From Aurifilum marmelostoma (Eukaryota > Ascomycota > Sordariomycetes > Diaporthales > Cryphonectriaceae), in the NCBI GenBank assembly GCA_027559495.1, contig JAMXSV010000021.1:372001-436000 (forward strand): a stretch of 64,000 nt of DNA, given 5' to 3'. The notes beneath the pieces were generated by a model that was given only the letters and a program-made list of their open reading frames with translations, had not been told where the DNA came from and did not search any database. How positions within the stretch are numbered: position 1 is the stretch's first letter; every line of letters begins with the position of its first letter. A program made the position numbers and the translations under genes. Below, one piece after another: positions 34,171 through 46,666 of the stretch.

Positions 34171-36121
34171 TGGGAAAATGGTTTCAAGGGTAAGGGCATA
34201 AGGGGCTTTCCACATAATTCTCGCTGTTGGGCACGGCACGGGATGGGGGTTTATTCTGCTGCCGCTCTTTGCAGGCCGGCTGCTGCGCGTGTGGAACACT
34301 GCTGGCGCATTTTTTGTTTTGTTTTCATGGTCGTTCCTCAGGGTTTGGTGTTGGAAAAGGACGGGGTGGCAACGATCGATTGCATAGTTTCAAGACGGCA
34401 TGTTGAACAGGACTGACAAACATTGCAAATTTTATGGTGCATCTTTTTTTCTTGGAACAGCATCTGGCTCGTCAAAATACCAGTATCATTGAAGGTAACA
34501 CAGTGTGTGAGTGGGTGAGTCCCAGGGCTGTTAGAACAGGTAGACATGCGGGCAGGAGACGGCGATGTGATCTGAATGCTGAGCGTCCACACCTTTCTAA
34601 AGCCTTATTATTCACTGCATCTACTAGTGATGAGAAAGGTTTGGTTATATCCCATGAGTCCTGACCAGACGGTTCCCTCACAAGCCTATATTCACCCGCA
34701 GACAAAACATGCCATACATCTAGTATGATGTCTCCTATAGCAGCCTGGTATTGGCTGCCCAAGTCTGGCATGTGCCCGTCATGACCTCCCTCACCCAGGT
34801 CTACCTGCAACCTCACCAATCAACATCAGCAGTTTATAGGAGCTTGTGTGGTGGATACATTATGTACATCAAAGCCTATCATGTATCTTTCGTTGTTTTG
34901 TATAAGATGTGGGAGAAAGAATGATTGTAATTGAAAATTAGTTGTTTACTCGCCAAGGAGGCAATGAACTAGAATCAGTGTGAGCACAGTTTTAGTTTTA
35001 GGAGACAACAATTTGGGGCGAAGAGATGGTCACAGCTGTGGCTGAGAGGGAGAGAACACAACCGAATCACAGGCCTGTAATTTGACGGTACCACCACGGA
35101 ACCTCTCTCACTCGCCAGGGCTCAGTTCTTTATTCAAGTTTCGTTTCACCACAGGCGTGAACAAGCAAGGCTGACTGCCTTGCTCCCTCGAAATAAAATG
35201 GGAGGATGCCCAACTCTTGACTGCAGTGTGATGCAGTGCAGGGCGAGCCAGATAGTCCAGGATCACCTAGTCCAAAATATGCAGTGTTGGCACCATATTT
35301 CAAAGGTCGGTCGCTCCAGGGTGGAGCAGTCTGCTCAGATCGTGCCTAATGATGAGCAAGAGATGTGAGGCCAAATCTAGGCATCAATCATCCTACACCA
35401 GAGCCTGAAGAGATGATCTGGGAGCACAACCCCTAGGGCAAGACCATGTCATCGGGCTCCGATTGCTTACAAACCATGAAGTAGGATACAATCCGGATCT
35501 GGCATCAATACATCACCTAGTAACCAATAGATACACACTCTTGCTGTTCTATTTTTCTTTCCCTTTCTCTTCCCCCTCCGACAAGACAGCAAACACTGAA
35601 GGCGAGCGAGTGAATGGAGGTGGCGCCTGCTTGCCTGATGTCGATAGCAGGCCGTCTGAGTCACGTGGAAAAGTGGGGCACCCGTTACAAGTTTTCGCTG
35701 AGGTTCCCTAGCAGTCCCTATCCCCATAAGCTCGCCGCCTCCAGACAACAACCCGTTCCTCTTGTTTTCCTACCTGACCCAACTCAACCTAAAATCCCAA
35801 CCCACTTTCTCTCTCTTGTCTCTTGACACAGACTAGAGCATCAACTGCCTTTCCTTTCAGCAGCCCTTTGATACCCGCTTGTGAAGGTTCGTCTACAGAA
35901 TCCCGACTGATCTCGCTCCCTGGACCCATAAGCATCGTCAATCGCGCTTGCACCAAGCCAGACCAGGCTTTGTCACTCCAGCTTTTGCAGCAGACCACTG
36001 ACGCTGGCCCACCAGCCCCCCCACTTCCAGGCATTTCCAATACATACATCACCTCGGAGACCTCCAGTCACACCCTCCTCTCTTCTTCTCTCCATCCAAA
36101 ACATCAACCACAACAGCAACC
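34171..36121. other. intergenic; Ran promoter and leader
   Basis: No supported gene. From about 35540 to 36121 the + strand becomes C/T- and A/C-rich and ends in CACAACAGCAACCATGG, a good leader and start context for the Ran gene. Confidence 0.6.
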
Positions 36122-37160
36122 ATGGCTGAGAGTCAGACTCCTACCTTCAAGCTCGTCCTTGTTGGCGATGGTGGTACTGGCAAGGTATGTTCTTCCACCT
36201 GCCCCAATTCTTCATTAGGACTATCAATCACAGACATTGCGACAAGCTACCCTCCCTCTTCGGCGGGGCAGGTTTGGCCGCCATCTGTTGTCGCAATTCT
36301 CAACCAACCCAAACAGCCTCGACCACCCCCGAAATGTCAGCTAACGCGCCTTGTTTCCGTCGCAGACCACCTTCGTCAAGCGTCATTTGACCGGCGAGTT
36401 CGAGAAGAAGTACATGGCCACCCTCGGTGTCGAGGTTCACCCTCTCGGCTTCACCACCGTTCGTCTCCCTCTCCTCCTTTTCTGCCTCGAGATGCGGACA
36501 CCAACTAATCGCGACCTGTACAGAACTACGGCCAGATCCAGTTCGATGTCTGGGACACTGCCGGTCAGGAGAAGTTCGGTGGCCTGCGTGATGGTTACTA
36601 CATCAACGGCCAGTGCGGTATCATCATGTTCGATGTCACCTCCCGTATCACCTACAAGAACGTCCCCAACTGGCACCGTATGTGTTCCAAAACCTGTCCG
36701 AGCCCACCATAAGAGGTTTTCATCATGCTAATCATCCTCAACAGGTGACCTCGTCCGTGTCTGCGAGAACATCCCTATCGTCCTGTGCGGCAACAAGGTC
36801 GACGTCAAGGAGCGCAAGGTGAAGGCCAAGACTATCACCTTCCACCGCAAGAAGAACCTGCAGTACTACGACATCTCGGCCAAGTCCAACTACAACTTCG
36901 AGAAGCCCTTCCTCTGGCTGGCCCGCAAGCTTGTTGGCAACCCCAGCCTGGTAAGCCACCCCCCTTATTGATAAAAGATCTTGCGTGCTATTTTTGTTTG
37001 CTGTATTCTAATATCCACCTCGCAGGAATTCGTCGCTGCCCCCGCTCTTGCCCCTCCCACTGCTCAGGTCGATGAGGCTCTCCTGCGCCAGTACGAGAAC
37101 GAGATGACCGAGGCTGCCGCCATGCCTCTGCCTGACGAGGATGACGACAACGACCTGTAG
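36122..37160 (+). CDS. GTP-binding nuclear protein Ran (Gsp1)
   Basis: Five exons: 36122-36184, 36366-36458, 36524-36677, 36745-36950, 37026-37160. All phases agree and the product is 216 aa, exactly the usual Ran length. Visible motifs: P-loop GDGGTGKTT (residues about 17-25, split by intron 1), effector region GEFEKKYMATLGVEVHPL, switch II WDTAGQEKFGGLRDGYY, base-binding NKVD and SAKSNYNFEKPF, and the acidic tail DEDDDNDL. Ran drives nucleocytoplasmic transport and spindle assembly by cycling between GTP and GDP forms. Intron 2 begins GTTCGT, a weak donor, but the splice is fixed by the conserved protein (GFTT|NYGQ). Codon use is strongly C-ended, as in highly expressed fungal genes. Confidence 0.97.
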
Positions 37161-38391
37161 AGGGCGGAACGCGATGCCCGGAATCGATGACCTGCAGGAG
37201 GCACTACATGGTGGATGGATAGATCTTCATTTTTCTCTCCTTCAACGTCTACGGCATCTTGCTTAGGACTAGCGACACATAAAGGCTGGCAAGACAGGGA
37301 TAGTTTACGCTGATGAAACTCACGATGGATTACTGGAAGGACGAGGACGCAGACTGGCGATGCGGTAATGGCTGGGCAGGAGGGCACACGTCCTCCAAAG
37401 CCTCGGTTTCGTTTGGTATCGCCACCCGCGTTCAGAAAGGAACTGCGCCCAATTCTCTGCACTCAGGCGCAACTTAGGTAGACTCACTGCCCAACAAAAG
37501 GGAACTTTGCAAAAAAATCTTGCCCAGCACCTCTTGATGTGATGATTGTTTCTCCGTAACCATATCTCGCCCTGTTCAGCCGATCCGGAGCTACATTTCA
37601 CCTAAAAAATCGCATGTTGGGCCGGATGGGCGCCAGGCCGTCAGGCTCTCGGAGTTGATGCCCTGGGGGGAGGGGTGTTCTCAAATTTTGCCATGATGTC
37701 AATGCAGGCTCCCCTGATACCCCCTGCATGTTGCCCCTCATTCAGTGTTTTGACCCGCTTCTAGCTGGTTGGCAGAGCACCACCACACAACCTTACGAGT
37801 CACTCCCGCCCAGGGGCGAGGTTGTCCTGGGCAGCACTTTGGGACCACTTCCATCCTCCACTGCCGTGGCCTTCACACGTGAAGAAGCATGGAAGAGACA
37901 TCAGCATAGTAAGAGCAACTTTGATACAAGAGTGATTTCTCTTGCTTGGGATCTACACAAGAGCCTTACAGAGTATGCTTTCCTTGCAGAGGCCAAGCAA
38001 CTTTATATATATCTATATATACATAATCATTTGTTGTGACTCTTAAGAGGATACACAAGACGGCCTCTTATGTAGACAAGGGCGCATGATCATGTCCCCA
38101 TTGCAGAAACTAGTCTGGGGTCCTCGACATCACGGGTGTTATGTGTTTACAGTCTGTGTGCCCATAGCTGTCTTGCTCTGAGATGACCTACTGAAGCTGA
38201 TTGCCAATCCCTCTATTTTGAGGGGTCCCCTGAAAGAACAGCCCACTGCTCAGCTTGCAGGCCAAGATCATCATTACCTGCGCTTTCTGGGTACGTTCAC
38301 TGTCTTCTTCCTTGTGAATCTTATAGCTCATGTAAGCTTGGCTTGGAATGCATGTCGGAGATGCACGCCTCTATCAAAATGGTTCTCATCC
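37161..38391. other. intergenic between convergent genes
   Basis: The 3' flanks of Ran and Nas2, which converge. No supported ORF seen. Confidence 0.6.
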
Positions 38392-39369
38392 TCAGAGAGG
38401 CACAATATGACATCCCAACAGGCCTCTCCCACTCCATTTCCTTGGAAATAGTTCCACCATGAGCTCATGTGGAGGCAACGTTGGTCTGGGTCTCGATATC
38501 CTTACGGTAACACTCCGCTATAACGCCAACGTTAGCAAAGAAGAAAAGACACGTCCATGTCAGCTAGTCCCAAGAAAGGGAAGGGGAAGTGGAGTTTGAA
38601 GCGAGCTCACCCCCTCAAACGCCTGACAGAGTTCAGCAACCCTCTTCAGTCCATCATGGTTGTTCTTGTTCACTTGGCCAAAGGTACGAATCAAATCACC
38701 CGGCTGCAGGTTGGCCTCGGCTGCTGGGCTGTCTGCCGCCACACTGTTCACCTTGGCAAAAGGTTCGATCTGATGGGTTGGAACGGGGTCGGGAGCTGCG
38801 GGGGCTCGAGCAGCAGCCTCGGCGCGAGCTTCGTACTCCTCCTCTTGTATTTCTTCTCCCTCGGCGAAGCGCGCGTGCAGGGCCTGCTCGATCTTGCCCA
38901 TGAGGTCTTTGTAATCATTCCGGAGGTGGATGATGCGTGCGCGGGTGGTCCGGACTGTGGTGGTTGGGCGTTAGCAGGATACTGGGTCTCGGACTTGGAG
39001 GAGAGTTAATCTTCAGAGACAGACGTACTCTGCGCGACATCAATGTCGGAGCGGGGAAAGCCATCAGACGTGATGAGGCTCGTATGCATGTCGACGCCAT
39101 GCTAGTTGATTCTTGTCAGCCATATGCTGTTGCGCTCGGGGTCGTCAAGCACGGTCAGGTAAATACGAAGCCAGCCAGCTGGTAAATTTATGGCATACCG
39201 AGTCGAGCACGCTGCTCAGGGCAGAGAGCTCCACCTCCATGTTTGCCTTCTTGCGTTCCAGCTCCGCAATCGTGAGATTGGCGGCGGCGCCTCTGCTGGG
39301 CCCCGCGGTGGTGGTACCCGAGGGGACTGTTGGTGCATGAATGTTGTTCATCCTTAGCGGCAGACCCAT
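38392..39369 (-). CDS. 26S proteasome assembly chaperone Nas2/PSMD9
   Basis: Four exons on the minus strand: 39369-39199, 39101-39029, 38954-38611, 38517-38392, all in phase, 237 aa. Helical N-terminal region (IAELERKKANMEVELSAL), then the conserved block SDGFPRSDIDVAQIRTTRAR built across two introns, a PDZ-like domain (FAKVNSVAADSPAAEANLQPG) and the conserved C-terminus GRGLLGCHIVPL. Nas2/p27 binds the Rpt5 ATPase tail during assembly of the 19S base. Length fits the family (about 220 aa). The start at 39369 was chosen because the frame has in-phase codons matching the usual short leader before IHAPTVPSG; a second Met at 39351 is also possible. Confidence 0.93.
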
Positions 39370-40827
39370 GGCTCCTGTGATGTCGAAGTTTTAAGACCTT
39401 TTCTTGTCGGTACTGCCAGGCTCTCGGCGAGATTATCAGGAGGGAAGAATCATTGTGGCTGCTGGCATTCGGGTCCCAACTGCCTGTTGTGTCGTTTCGA
39501 AGTGAGACATTGCAAAAGGCAAAGTACAGTCAGGTGCGCAATACAAGGTACAGTACCTTCACCTAGGAGGAACGGTTCCGCCGCCCCCGCAGTAAAGGCT
39601 AAGCTTACTTGCTGCAGCCTGTAGGTACAGTACGGACAACTGTACTCGAGTACCTTACTGCAAGTAGCACGTTTAGGTGCCGCATTAAACGGAGACGTGC
39701 CCTGCCAAGGCCCCCCCTCCCTCTACGTCCTGCTTCACATTGTTCCTCTCTCCCTTCACGGGCAAGATAATAATGTTCTGGATTCATTTGACAGAGCAAA
39801 TACAGTACCAATAGTCCTCTCCACGCCAGCCAGCGGCCAATCTGCTCTCACACTGCGCGCAAGGATGTGCTCGGGCCCCAGAGCAGGGGCACTGCTTATA
39901 AGGGAATTGGGATCTTCAAAGTCGACCTCGCCGACATGGAAATCTCCCATGGCAATCTCTCCCCGGCAACGTCATCCATATTAAGACAGCCTGAAGCTGA
40001 TACCTCTGTCTTGGACACTTCAGCTGATTCACACGTCATGTTTTCTCCGGTGATCGACATGTCTGTCTGTCTGTCCCCATCTCCATCCGTGCTCGCTAGC
40101 AGAGAACAGCGAGGAACGTCGGGCAAGCCAGAAGCCAGGTTATCCTCGATGTGATCCTCTGAATGGATGGAATAAAATAATTTGATGGACTGATTGGCAG
40201 CCGCCTCTCCGAAGGGGGTTGGTTACCCTTCGCAACGGAGCTGGCCTGTACGACATATAACCACTATCTGGACGTGTTTCGAGCTGCTTGGTCACAGTCT
40301 GACCCTCGGGGAAAGAGACATGTACAAAGTTCTGTCTGCTCGGCGTCTCGCAGGTCTCAAACCTTGTTCTCTTCTTTCTTCCCTGAGTTCGTATATGTGA
40401 GGGAGACTTGGCGCACCAGTGAAGCCCCCCTTCCCAAAAGCGAAGTCGCGCCTGTCCAAACACAAGATCTTTCCTTCCCACAAGCTGCTGCTTTTCGTAA
40501 TAAACATTACACAATCCTTCTGTCATTCCGGACCTTGCGAGATGTTGATCTGCTCTTAGTTGGCAACTCAGGTATCTCTCAAGATCTCTTCACTCCTGTT
40601 GACTTCTTTTTTCTTTTCTCTCTTCACCGTTTGTCTTGCTATCAACATGTTCTGACCCCCCCCCCTTCATTTTCTTCTTTTTTGGAAGCCTGACGGCTAC
40701 TTTTTTGGAGCACGGTCTTCTCCCTTTTTTTTTTTTCCCCCTCTTTTTTAGTCCTTTGTTTTCTTTCCTTGGGTGATCATATGCAACTCCGAATTTTAGT
40801 TCAAGTTTCTTGGTCCCTAGAAATACT
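39370..40827. other. intergenic, divergent promoters of Nas2 and RhoGEF genes
   Basis: No supported ORF. The right part (40580-40800) is strongly T/C-rich with runs of T and C, consistent with the promoter and leader of the RhoGEF gene. Confidence 0.55.
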
Positions 40828-43800
40828 ATGGCTTCGTCCGCTTTCGAGTCGTCCGAAGTCTGCTCCCCCACTGGCTCGGTACTCATCACTCGACTGCCAG
40901 AAGATACCACACCTGGTCCCTTCCATTGCTTCCCAGATTTTTCACCCTTTGACGTCGCCCTCGGTTATGGGCAAGAAGCTCTTGGTGCCAGTCTAGGCCT
41001 GCTTTTCGCACCCCCCTCAGTCACCCAAAGATGATCCAGACGACTGGATGCACTGGGGCACACTCGATACTACGCCGACAAGATTCGCCCTGAATGATAC
41101 CGGCTCTGCCGATCTCCACGAAACCGAGAGTCAATCGCAGACGCTTGTCGAGGAGGGCGAGATGGAGTGCGAGGACCTCGTTCAGGCCGACGATGGGGCG
41201 CCCTTTCACAAATGGATGAAGACATTGCGTCGACGAGCTGGCCGCCGGCAATACATTTCCACAATAGACGAGAGACTGTTCAGCCCAGCCTCCATTGGTA
41301 GCCTCCGTCATGATGCCAGTTCAACAAGCGGCCATCATCGTCAGTCATCCTCGGGGTCCTCCTTTGGGTTCGTCGAGGCAGTCAGGACAGCCAGTGTGAG
41401 CCTCGCGAGCGGGAGCGTCTTCACCCGGTCGAGACGCAATAGTATGCGCTCTTCTCGGACCCAGACACAGACCGACTGCAGCAGCAGAGCGTCGATGTCT
41501 AGTCACAGGTGTTCCGAGGACGGTAACTGCCTGGACAAGCCGCGTGTGTTGGATAAAGCAGCTGTGGGGCGCTCACTGCAGAGACGGCGCATCTTGGAGG
41601 AGCTAGTCAGCACGGAGGAGGGCTACATTGGGGATGTGCGATTTTTGATAAATGTCAGTATTCTATGGTCTTGTATGCGTATTTGGTTGGTTCTATTCGC
41701 TGACTTTGGCCCCAGGTTTACGTCACTTTCCTGGTCTCTCTACCTACCATGCCTCAGGGCCTGCGGTCTTCAATCAATCGAAACCTAGCCGACATTGTCG
41801 ACTTGCATGAAGAGCTCCTGGGAGAGCTGCACCGAGCTGTCCCTCATTCTGAATATACGCAGCTTGACTCCAATTCTGAGCCGAAACATGTCAGTCATGG
41901 TCATAGGCGTATCCGGAGTCTTGATGCGGTTCCTGAGAATGAAGATACTATGTCGTGGCTGGACACTGTTCCCGGCATGCTTGCTGAGCCAAACGTCGCT
42001 GCAGATGTCGCAAAGCTATTCATAAACAAGGTAAGCTCAATAGGAAGAAATGGTCTGGGGCATTCCTCCGATACTAATAAGCTCACAGATGAAACGCTTC
42101 TTCGTGTATGAAGAGTATGGGGCCAAGTATGAGATGATGATGAAGGACATCGCGTCAGTTCATCGAACCATGCCGCAGTGGTCGACGTACCAGAAAGGTC
42201 TCGAGACGCTGGCGTCGTCCGTCGGATCCAGTAGTACCTACGGCGACAAGTCCAAGAAGTCTCTCAGCATTGGAGACCTGCTCGTCAAGCCCATCCAACG
42301 GGTCTGCAGGTATCCCCTCCTGTTTGCGGAGTTGCTGAAATATACACCCGTGGCCGATTCGCCCTATGCACATATGGAAGTCGAGAATACCCTGGTCCGT
42401 TTGCGAGAGGCGACATCGCAGATCAACCGCGCCACTGACGACGCGCTGGTGAAGGCCGTGCTGGAGAAAACATGGCTGCTGCAAGATCGACTCGTGTTTC
42501 CGGACTCGCAAATTGACGCCGCATCAAAGAACCGCATTCGCTCGTTCGGGCACATCCAGCTTTGCGGCGTCCTTTATGCATGCTGGCAGTCAAGGGATGG
42601 AGTGCAAGGTCAGTATCTGGTAACGCTTCTCTACAAGGACTGGCTGTGTTTGGCCTCTGCGAGTAGGTTCGACCAGATCTACGCCCTGCGAGCTTGCATT
42701 CCTCTGAGCCAGGTCAAAGTCGAGGCTGTGGACAATGGACGAGGCACGTCACACCCCGCCCCTCCTCTCCCCCCCTCTTCGGCTGTTGTGCTACGACCTC
42801 TAACACGAATCCAGGCCTTCAATGCCACACCACTCCTTTTTCTTGGAAGATTGTGTTCGAGTGCGACTGTCAGCTGTATGAGATGATGTTGACTGCATGC
42901 ACCTCCAAAGAAGAAACTGAATGGCGATCGCGTCTGGGCACTGGCTCGGCCGCGGAGCCTCAAGAGCAGGACACCTCCGACCTCTATAGCTCGCTGTTCC
43001 TCGACATCAAAACTCTGGGAAGTGTCTACGGGAAACAAGGTGAGTTTGTTCGGTCCTGATTACGGATGATAGCCTTCTGTTGCTAATCCTGTATAGGTTC
43101 CATTGCGCGCAAAGTCTCCATATACCGAGCAACGACCGTCGGTCCCAGATCGCCCTTATGCAACATCATTGTCAGAAACACAAGTGTAGAGAAGGACGTG
43201 CTGTCGTCCGCCAATACAACCATCGCCCGGTCACAGTCTCTCCTTGCGGCTAAGGGCCGTGTACCAGTGCTGGCGCCCTCACGGGCAGACCGGGCCAAAC
43301 TGGAGGCACTACTATCAGATGTCTGGAGCCGCGAGACCTTGCCCTTCCCGGGTATGACGACTCGAGCGCGGAACGAGCATCTTATTCGCACATCAGCGCA
43401 CTCTATGATCCGTAAGCTGAGTGTTACGAGCATCGCCAGCACATTCACCAAGCGCTCCACCAGCCTCGCCAGTGTCACTAGGGGAGACAGCGACGAGGAG
43501 TCAGACGATGACGATCAGCCTGTCGCGCCGAGCACTCCGACTTCTTTGGACCCACGACGATCAGCGCCACCTGCGGAAGCGCATGTTGACAGTGAAGATC
43601 TATATAGAGCCAGTTCATCCACTATCGAGGAACATTCCGACCGCACGTCGTCTACCATCCGTAGACGTGAAAGCATCAAGATCGGAAGAAGTACCACCAG
43701 TGGTATGAAGAAGTCGCGCAGCGCCCGCTGGCGGATGCGCGTTACGAAGAGCCCGAGCACGTGGCAGCTTGGGGAGGGGGCCTTGGACCAGGCGTCGCTG

Positions 43801-44142
43801 CCCCTGGCTTCTCCAGCAGCACCATCAACTCCCACAAACGGTGCACTGAGCGCGAAGTCTGTCAACACACCGCAACTCAGGCGTCAGGCCTCGTGGCTGT
43901 CAAGAAGCCCTATCAAGTCCGCATGGTCCACCAAGGATAGTGATGGTAAGGGCTTGGGCATGAAGCGTCCCAGAGACTATCCGAATTCAGACGACGTTCA
44001 GTTCCAGGAGCACCATCCTTCAAACTCCTCGATGCTGCGAGCGTCGACGTCGCCGAACAAGGCGTCAAGTGTTAGAAGGTCTAAGATGGACGCGTTGCGC
44101 CGCGGTGCGGCGGTTCAGGGGTTCCGGGGGATCTTTCGGTAG
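40828..44142 (+). CDS. RhoGEF (DH-domain) protein, N-terminus frameshifted as read
   Basis: Exons 40828-41653, 41716-42030, 42089-42743, 42815-43039, 43097-44142. The DH (Dbl-homology) domain spans about residues 255-510, starting RRRILEELVSTEEGYIGDV, with SINRNLADIVDLHEELLGEL and the signature KSLSIGDLLVKPIQRVCRYP. A PH-like region follows (to about residue 640), then a Ser/Arg-rich disordered tail. Such proteins load GTP on Rho-family GTPases controlling polarity and wall synthesis; the target here is unknown. The first exon runs out of frame (stop at 41032) unless one base of the six-C run 41011-41016 is removed, which gives APPQSPKDDPDDWMHWG and a 1021-aa protein with every later phase correct. 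An intron ending CCCCCCTCAG is an alternative, but no good donor in the right phase was found. Intron 3 (42744-42814) appears to use a GC-AG pair. Confidence 0.88.
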
Positions 44143-45360
44143 ACCCCGGATGTGATGTATTATCGGAGTGCGGCGCTCGCATCAGTAGTTTTCTTGTCGA
44201 TTTTTTCCCGTCTTCTTTCTTCATTTCATTTCCTTTTCTTTTCCTCTCTTTGTTCTCGGTCGAGGTTGAAGGCATCGTCTGGACTGGCATGGCACAGCAT
44301 TCTCATGATCACTATACCCATTCTCTTATGTCATGGTCTTGGAGTCGCGGGGTCAACAAGGACAAGTCATTTGGCAATAGGATGGCTTCAACACTGGCGC
44401 AGGGCGGCTTTCTTTTGTCAATGTCTTGCATAATTCTTTTACACATGAACCAACCGATTATCCCGCATAATGCAACCGCGGTCTAATACAATTAGAAACG
44501 TTTGTGCACATATGATGATGACGACGAAGCTATGTAAGGCGCGCAGGTGCAGCACTGTTACTTCAAGATAGGTTCGCTTTCGTAGCCGTTGGTCTGGCTG
44601 GGATCTTTGAGTGCTGCTCTGTGTCGTAAGGGCCCTACCGAGCAGGGTGATCACAAGTGACTTGAGATGATGCGCCTTGCGCTGAGCTCCACCGTGCCTT
44701 GAAATACCGTTTCGAGAATAACCGCAGTGTTGTATTTAGTAATGATGTCTCCTGAAACTTGGTGTAGATCCCAGTATGATACAGATGAGATGAGCTGGGT
44801 CATCGTCGACCTGCCCTTCATGTGCAACGGCTGACGACCTTCCATAAGCCCAAGAGCTACCCTTGTCGCCGGGGGCAGACAGATTAGAGTGGTGGTGACG
44901 TAGGGATACGCCCTGGAAGCTTCCCTCCTGCCTGTGACGAACGCAGGTACTACATAGTACAGCAGTTGCATAGTAATTATGGCACCACAGGCAGGGGGGA
45001 GGGGTTTGCTGCCCCACGCTGAGCGACCTTGGAACCTTTCCCTCAGGGGGCGGGGTGACGCCTAAGCACAGTGGGTTGTACAGTACCTGTGGTACTGCGG
45101 GCGGACGGGCTGGCCAAATGGCGGGGCAGCCCGTAACCCAGAGCTCGCCTTGATGACGTAGGGTCACGAGCTTGCCTTGTCTCCTTCCCCCCTCCCACTC
45201 CCTTATAAGCTCGCGTGCCTGGCCTTCTCCGTTTACACAAAACTCTGCTCACAAGTATCATCAACAACACAATTGACGAAAGAAGGGAGACATCTCAGTC
45301 TTTACACATCACTACGACATCAAACCAAATCACCACCACCACACAACTCACTCAGTCAAA
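44143..45360. other. intergenic; promoter of the Rtc3-like gene
   Basis: No supported ORF. Near 44994-45060 several AGGGG elements occur (stress-response-element-like), followed by a TATA-like CTTATAAG at 45202-45209 and an A/C-rich leader running into the ATG. Confidence 0.5.
45202..45209 (+). promoter_or_regulatory. TATA-like element
   Basis: CTTATAAG, 152 bp before the ATG at 45361, with a CA-rich untranslated leader between. Inference from position. Confidence 0.4.
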
Positions 45361-46126
45361 ATGAAGGGCGCTACCGAGCAGACCAAGATCCACTACAAGG
45401 GCGACGAGACTCAGGAGGACTTCGTCATCTTCGTGGACGACGTCGACGAGTACGAGACCTATGTCAAGGGCCTGAAGGACAAGAGCGTCTCCAAGCCTGC
45501 CCTGTCACACTTTATCTCCTCGTTCAAGATCTTCATCACCCACAAGTAAGTCGTAGCGACACTCCCCCCCCCCCCCCATTTTCTTTTCTCCCTTTCTTCC
45601 CGCCAGCAAGGTCTAGCAAGGGAATCATCTTTTCCATAGGGCAGATTGGCTCACATACATACCCGTGATAGGCAAGGCGCACAAGGCAAGCTTGACGCTG
45701 CTTCCAAGCAGGAGCTCGAGAACGAGTTCGGTTCATCCGTCGATGAGGAGGTGATTGAGAAGATCTTGGCCAAGGGCGACAAGGTCCATGCCAAGGTGAG
45801 TACCGGAGCTCCGTCTCTCCCACTTCAAAAATACCCCTACGCTTGGCCACAACGTCAGCAGTATACAACTTGCACCAGAGGGTATGAGGACTGACAGACT
45901 TCCTTACCCACCCAAATAGATGCCCGAGCGCCAGGGTCCCAAGAACGACTCCAACGGCCCCCCTCGCCGCCCACTAAAGGCGGCCGAGGCTGATCGATAC
46001 CCCCATTTGACTTCATTGTCTAGGCATTTTGGGAAAGGACTTGGAAGGGTTGACAATGCACACAATTGGCGTTTACAGTGTCACGAGGTTATGAAAGTTG
46101 ACGGGATGGAAAGCGGGGGTCTCTAG
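45361..46126 (+). CDS. small SBDS-fold protein, Rtc3/YHR087W-like
   Basis: Three exons: 45361-45545, 45672-45795 and from 45920, all in phase. The first two encode a compact domain (KIHYKGDETQEDFVIFVDDV, then SKQELENEFGSSVDEEVIEKIL) matching the yeast Rtc3 family, which shares the N-terminal fold of the ribosome-maturation protein SBDS and is linked to RNA metabolism and stress. As read, exon 3 runs to 46126 (171 aa) with a low-quality tail after MPERQGPKNDSNGP. If the six-C run 45958-45963 had one base fewer, the protein would end NGPLAAH with a stop at 45975-45977 (121 aa), close to the 111 aa of yeast Rtc3; I think this shorter form is correct. Context upstream contains AGGGG elements. Function in this fungus is inferred from the family only. 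Confidence 0.85.
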
Positions 46127-46666
46127 CGAGGTCTCTCTCGTCGGCCATCAATGCTGTGTCTGTTGCGAGGGAGCCTCCGTACCCCTGGCTGGCCCGTTTG
46201 AGCCGAAATGGCTCCGGAAATGCACCTGACGACGTACGCCGTCGCGGTTAGGTAGCAAAAGAAATTAATCAGTCCATTCAGCCATGTCTTGCGACAATCT
46301 CGGTCTGTGTCTTATCCTGGCAATAGTATATCAGAGCACTGCCATTGGAGACTATTCTAGGGACTCGGCCTCATTTCGTCTCGTTATCTCAGCACTTGTC
46401 TGGATTTATGCTACTGTGTCAACTTCAATGCCAGTGTTGCCTAGGTACTGCGGCCGTCCCGTGCCTCTTGTCTCCTCGTCACCCTATTCCTCGACAGAGT
46501 TTTGTCAAGGGTGCCCATGACTCCAGGACTCTAGACACATTATAACCCTCATTCTCAAGGGAATCAATGCATGAGTTGTGAAAAGAAGTTTAATTTCCTC
46601 GCATTGGTTGAGAGGACTCGACTATAGATATCCACAGCTTATGTTTATCCGAAAACAATGAATCGA
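46127..46666. other. intergenic between convergent genes
   Basis: No supported ORF; the 3' flanks of the Rtc3-like and the rhodopsin-like membrane protein genes. Confidence 0.6.
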
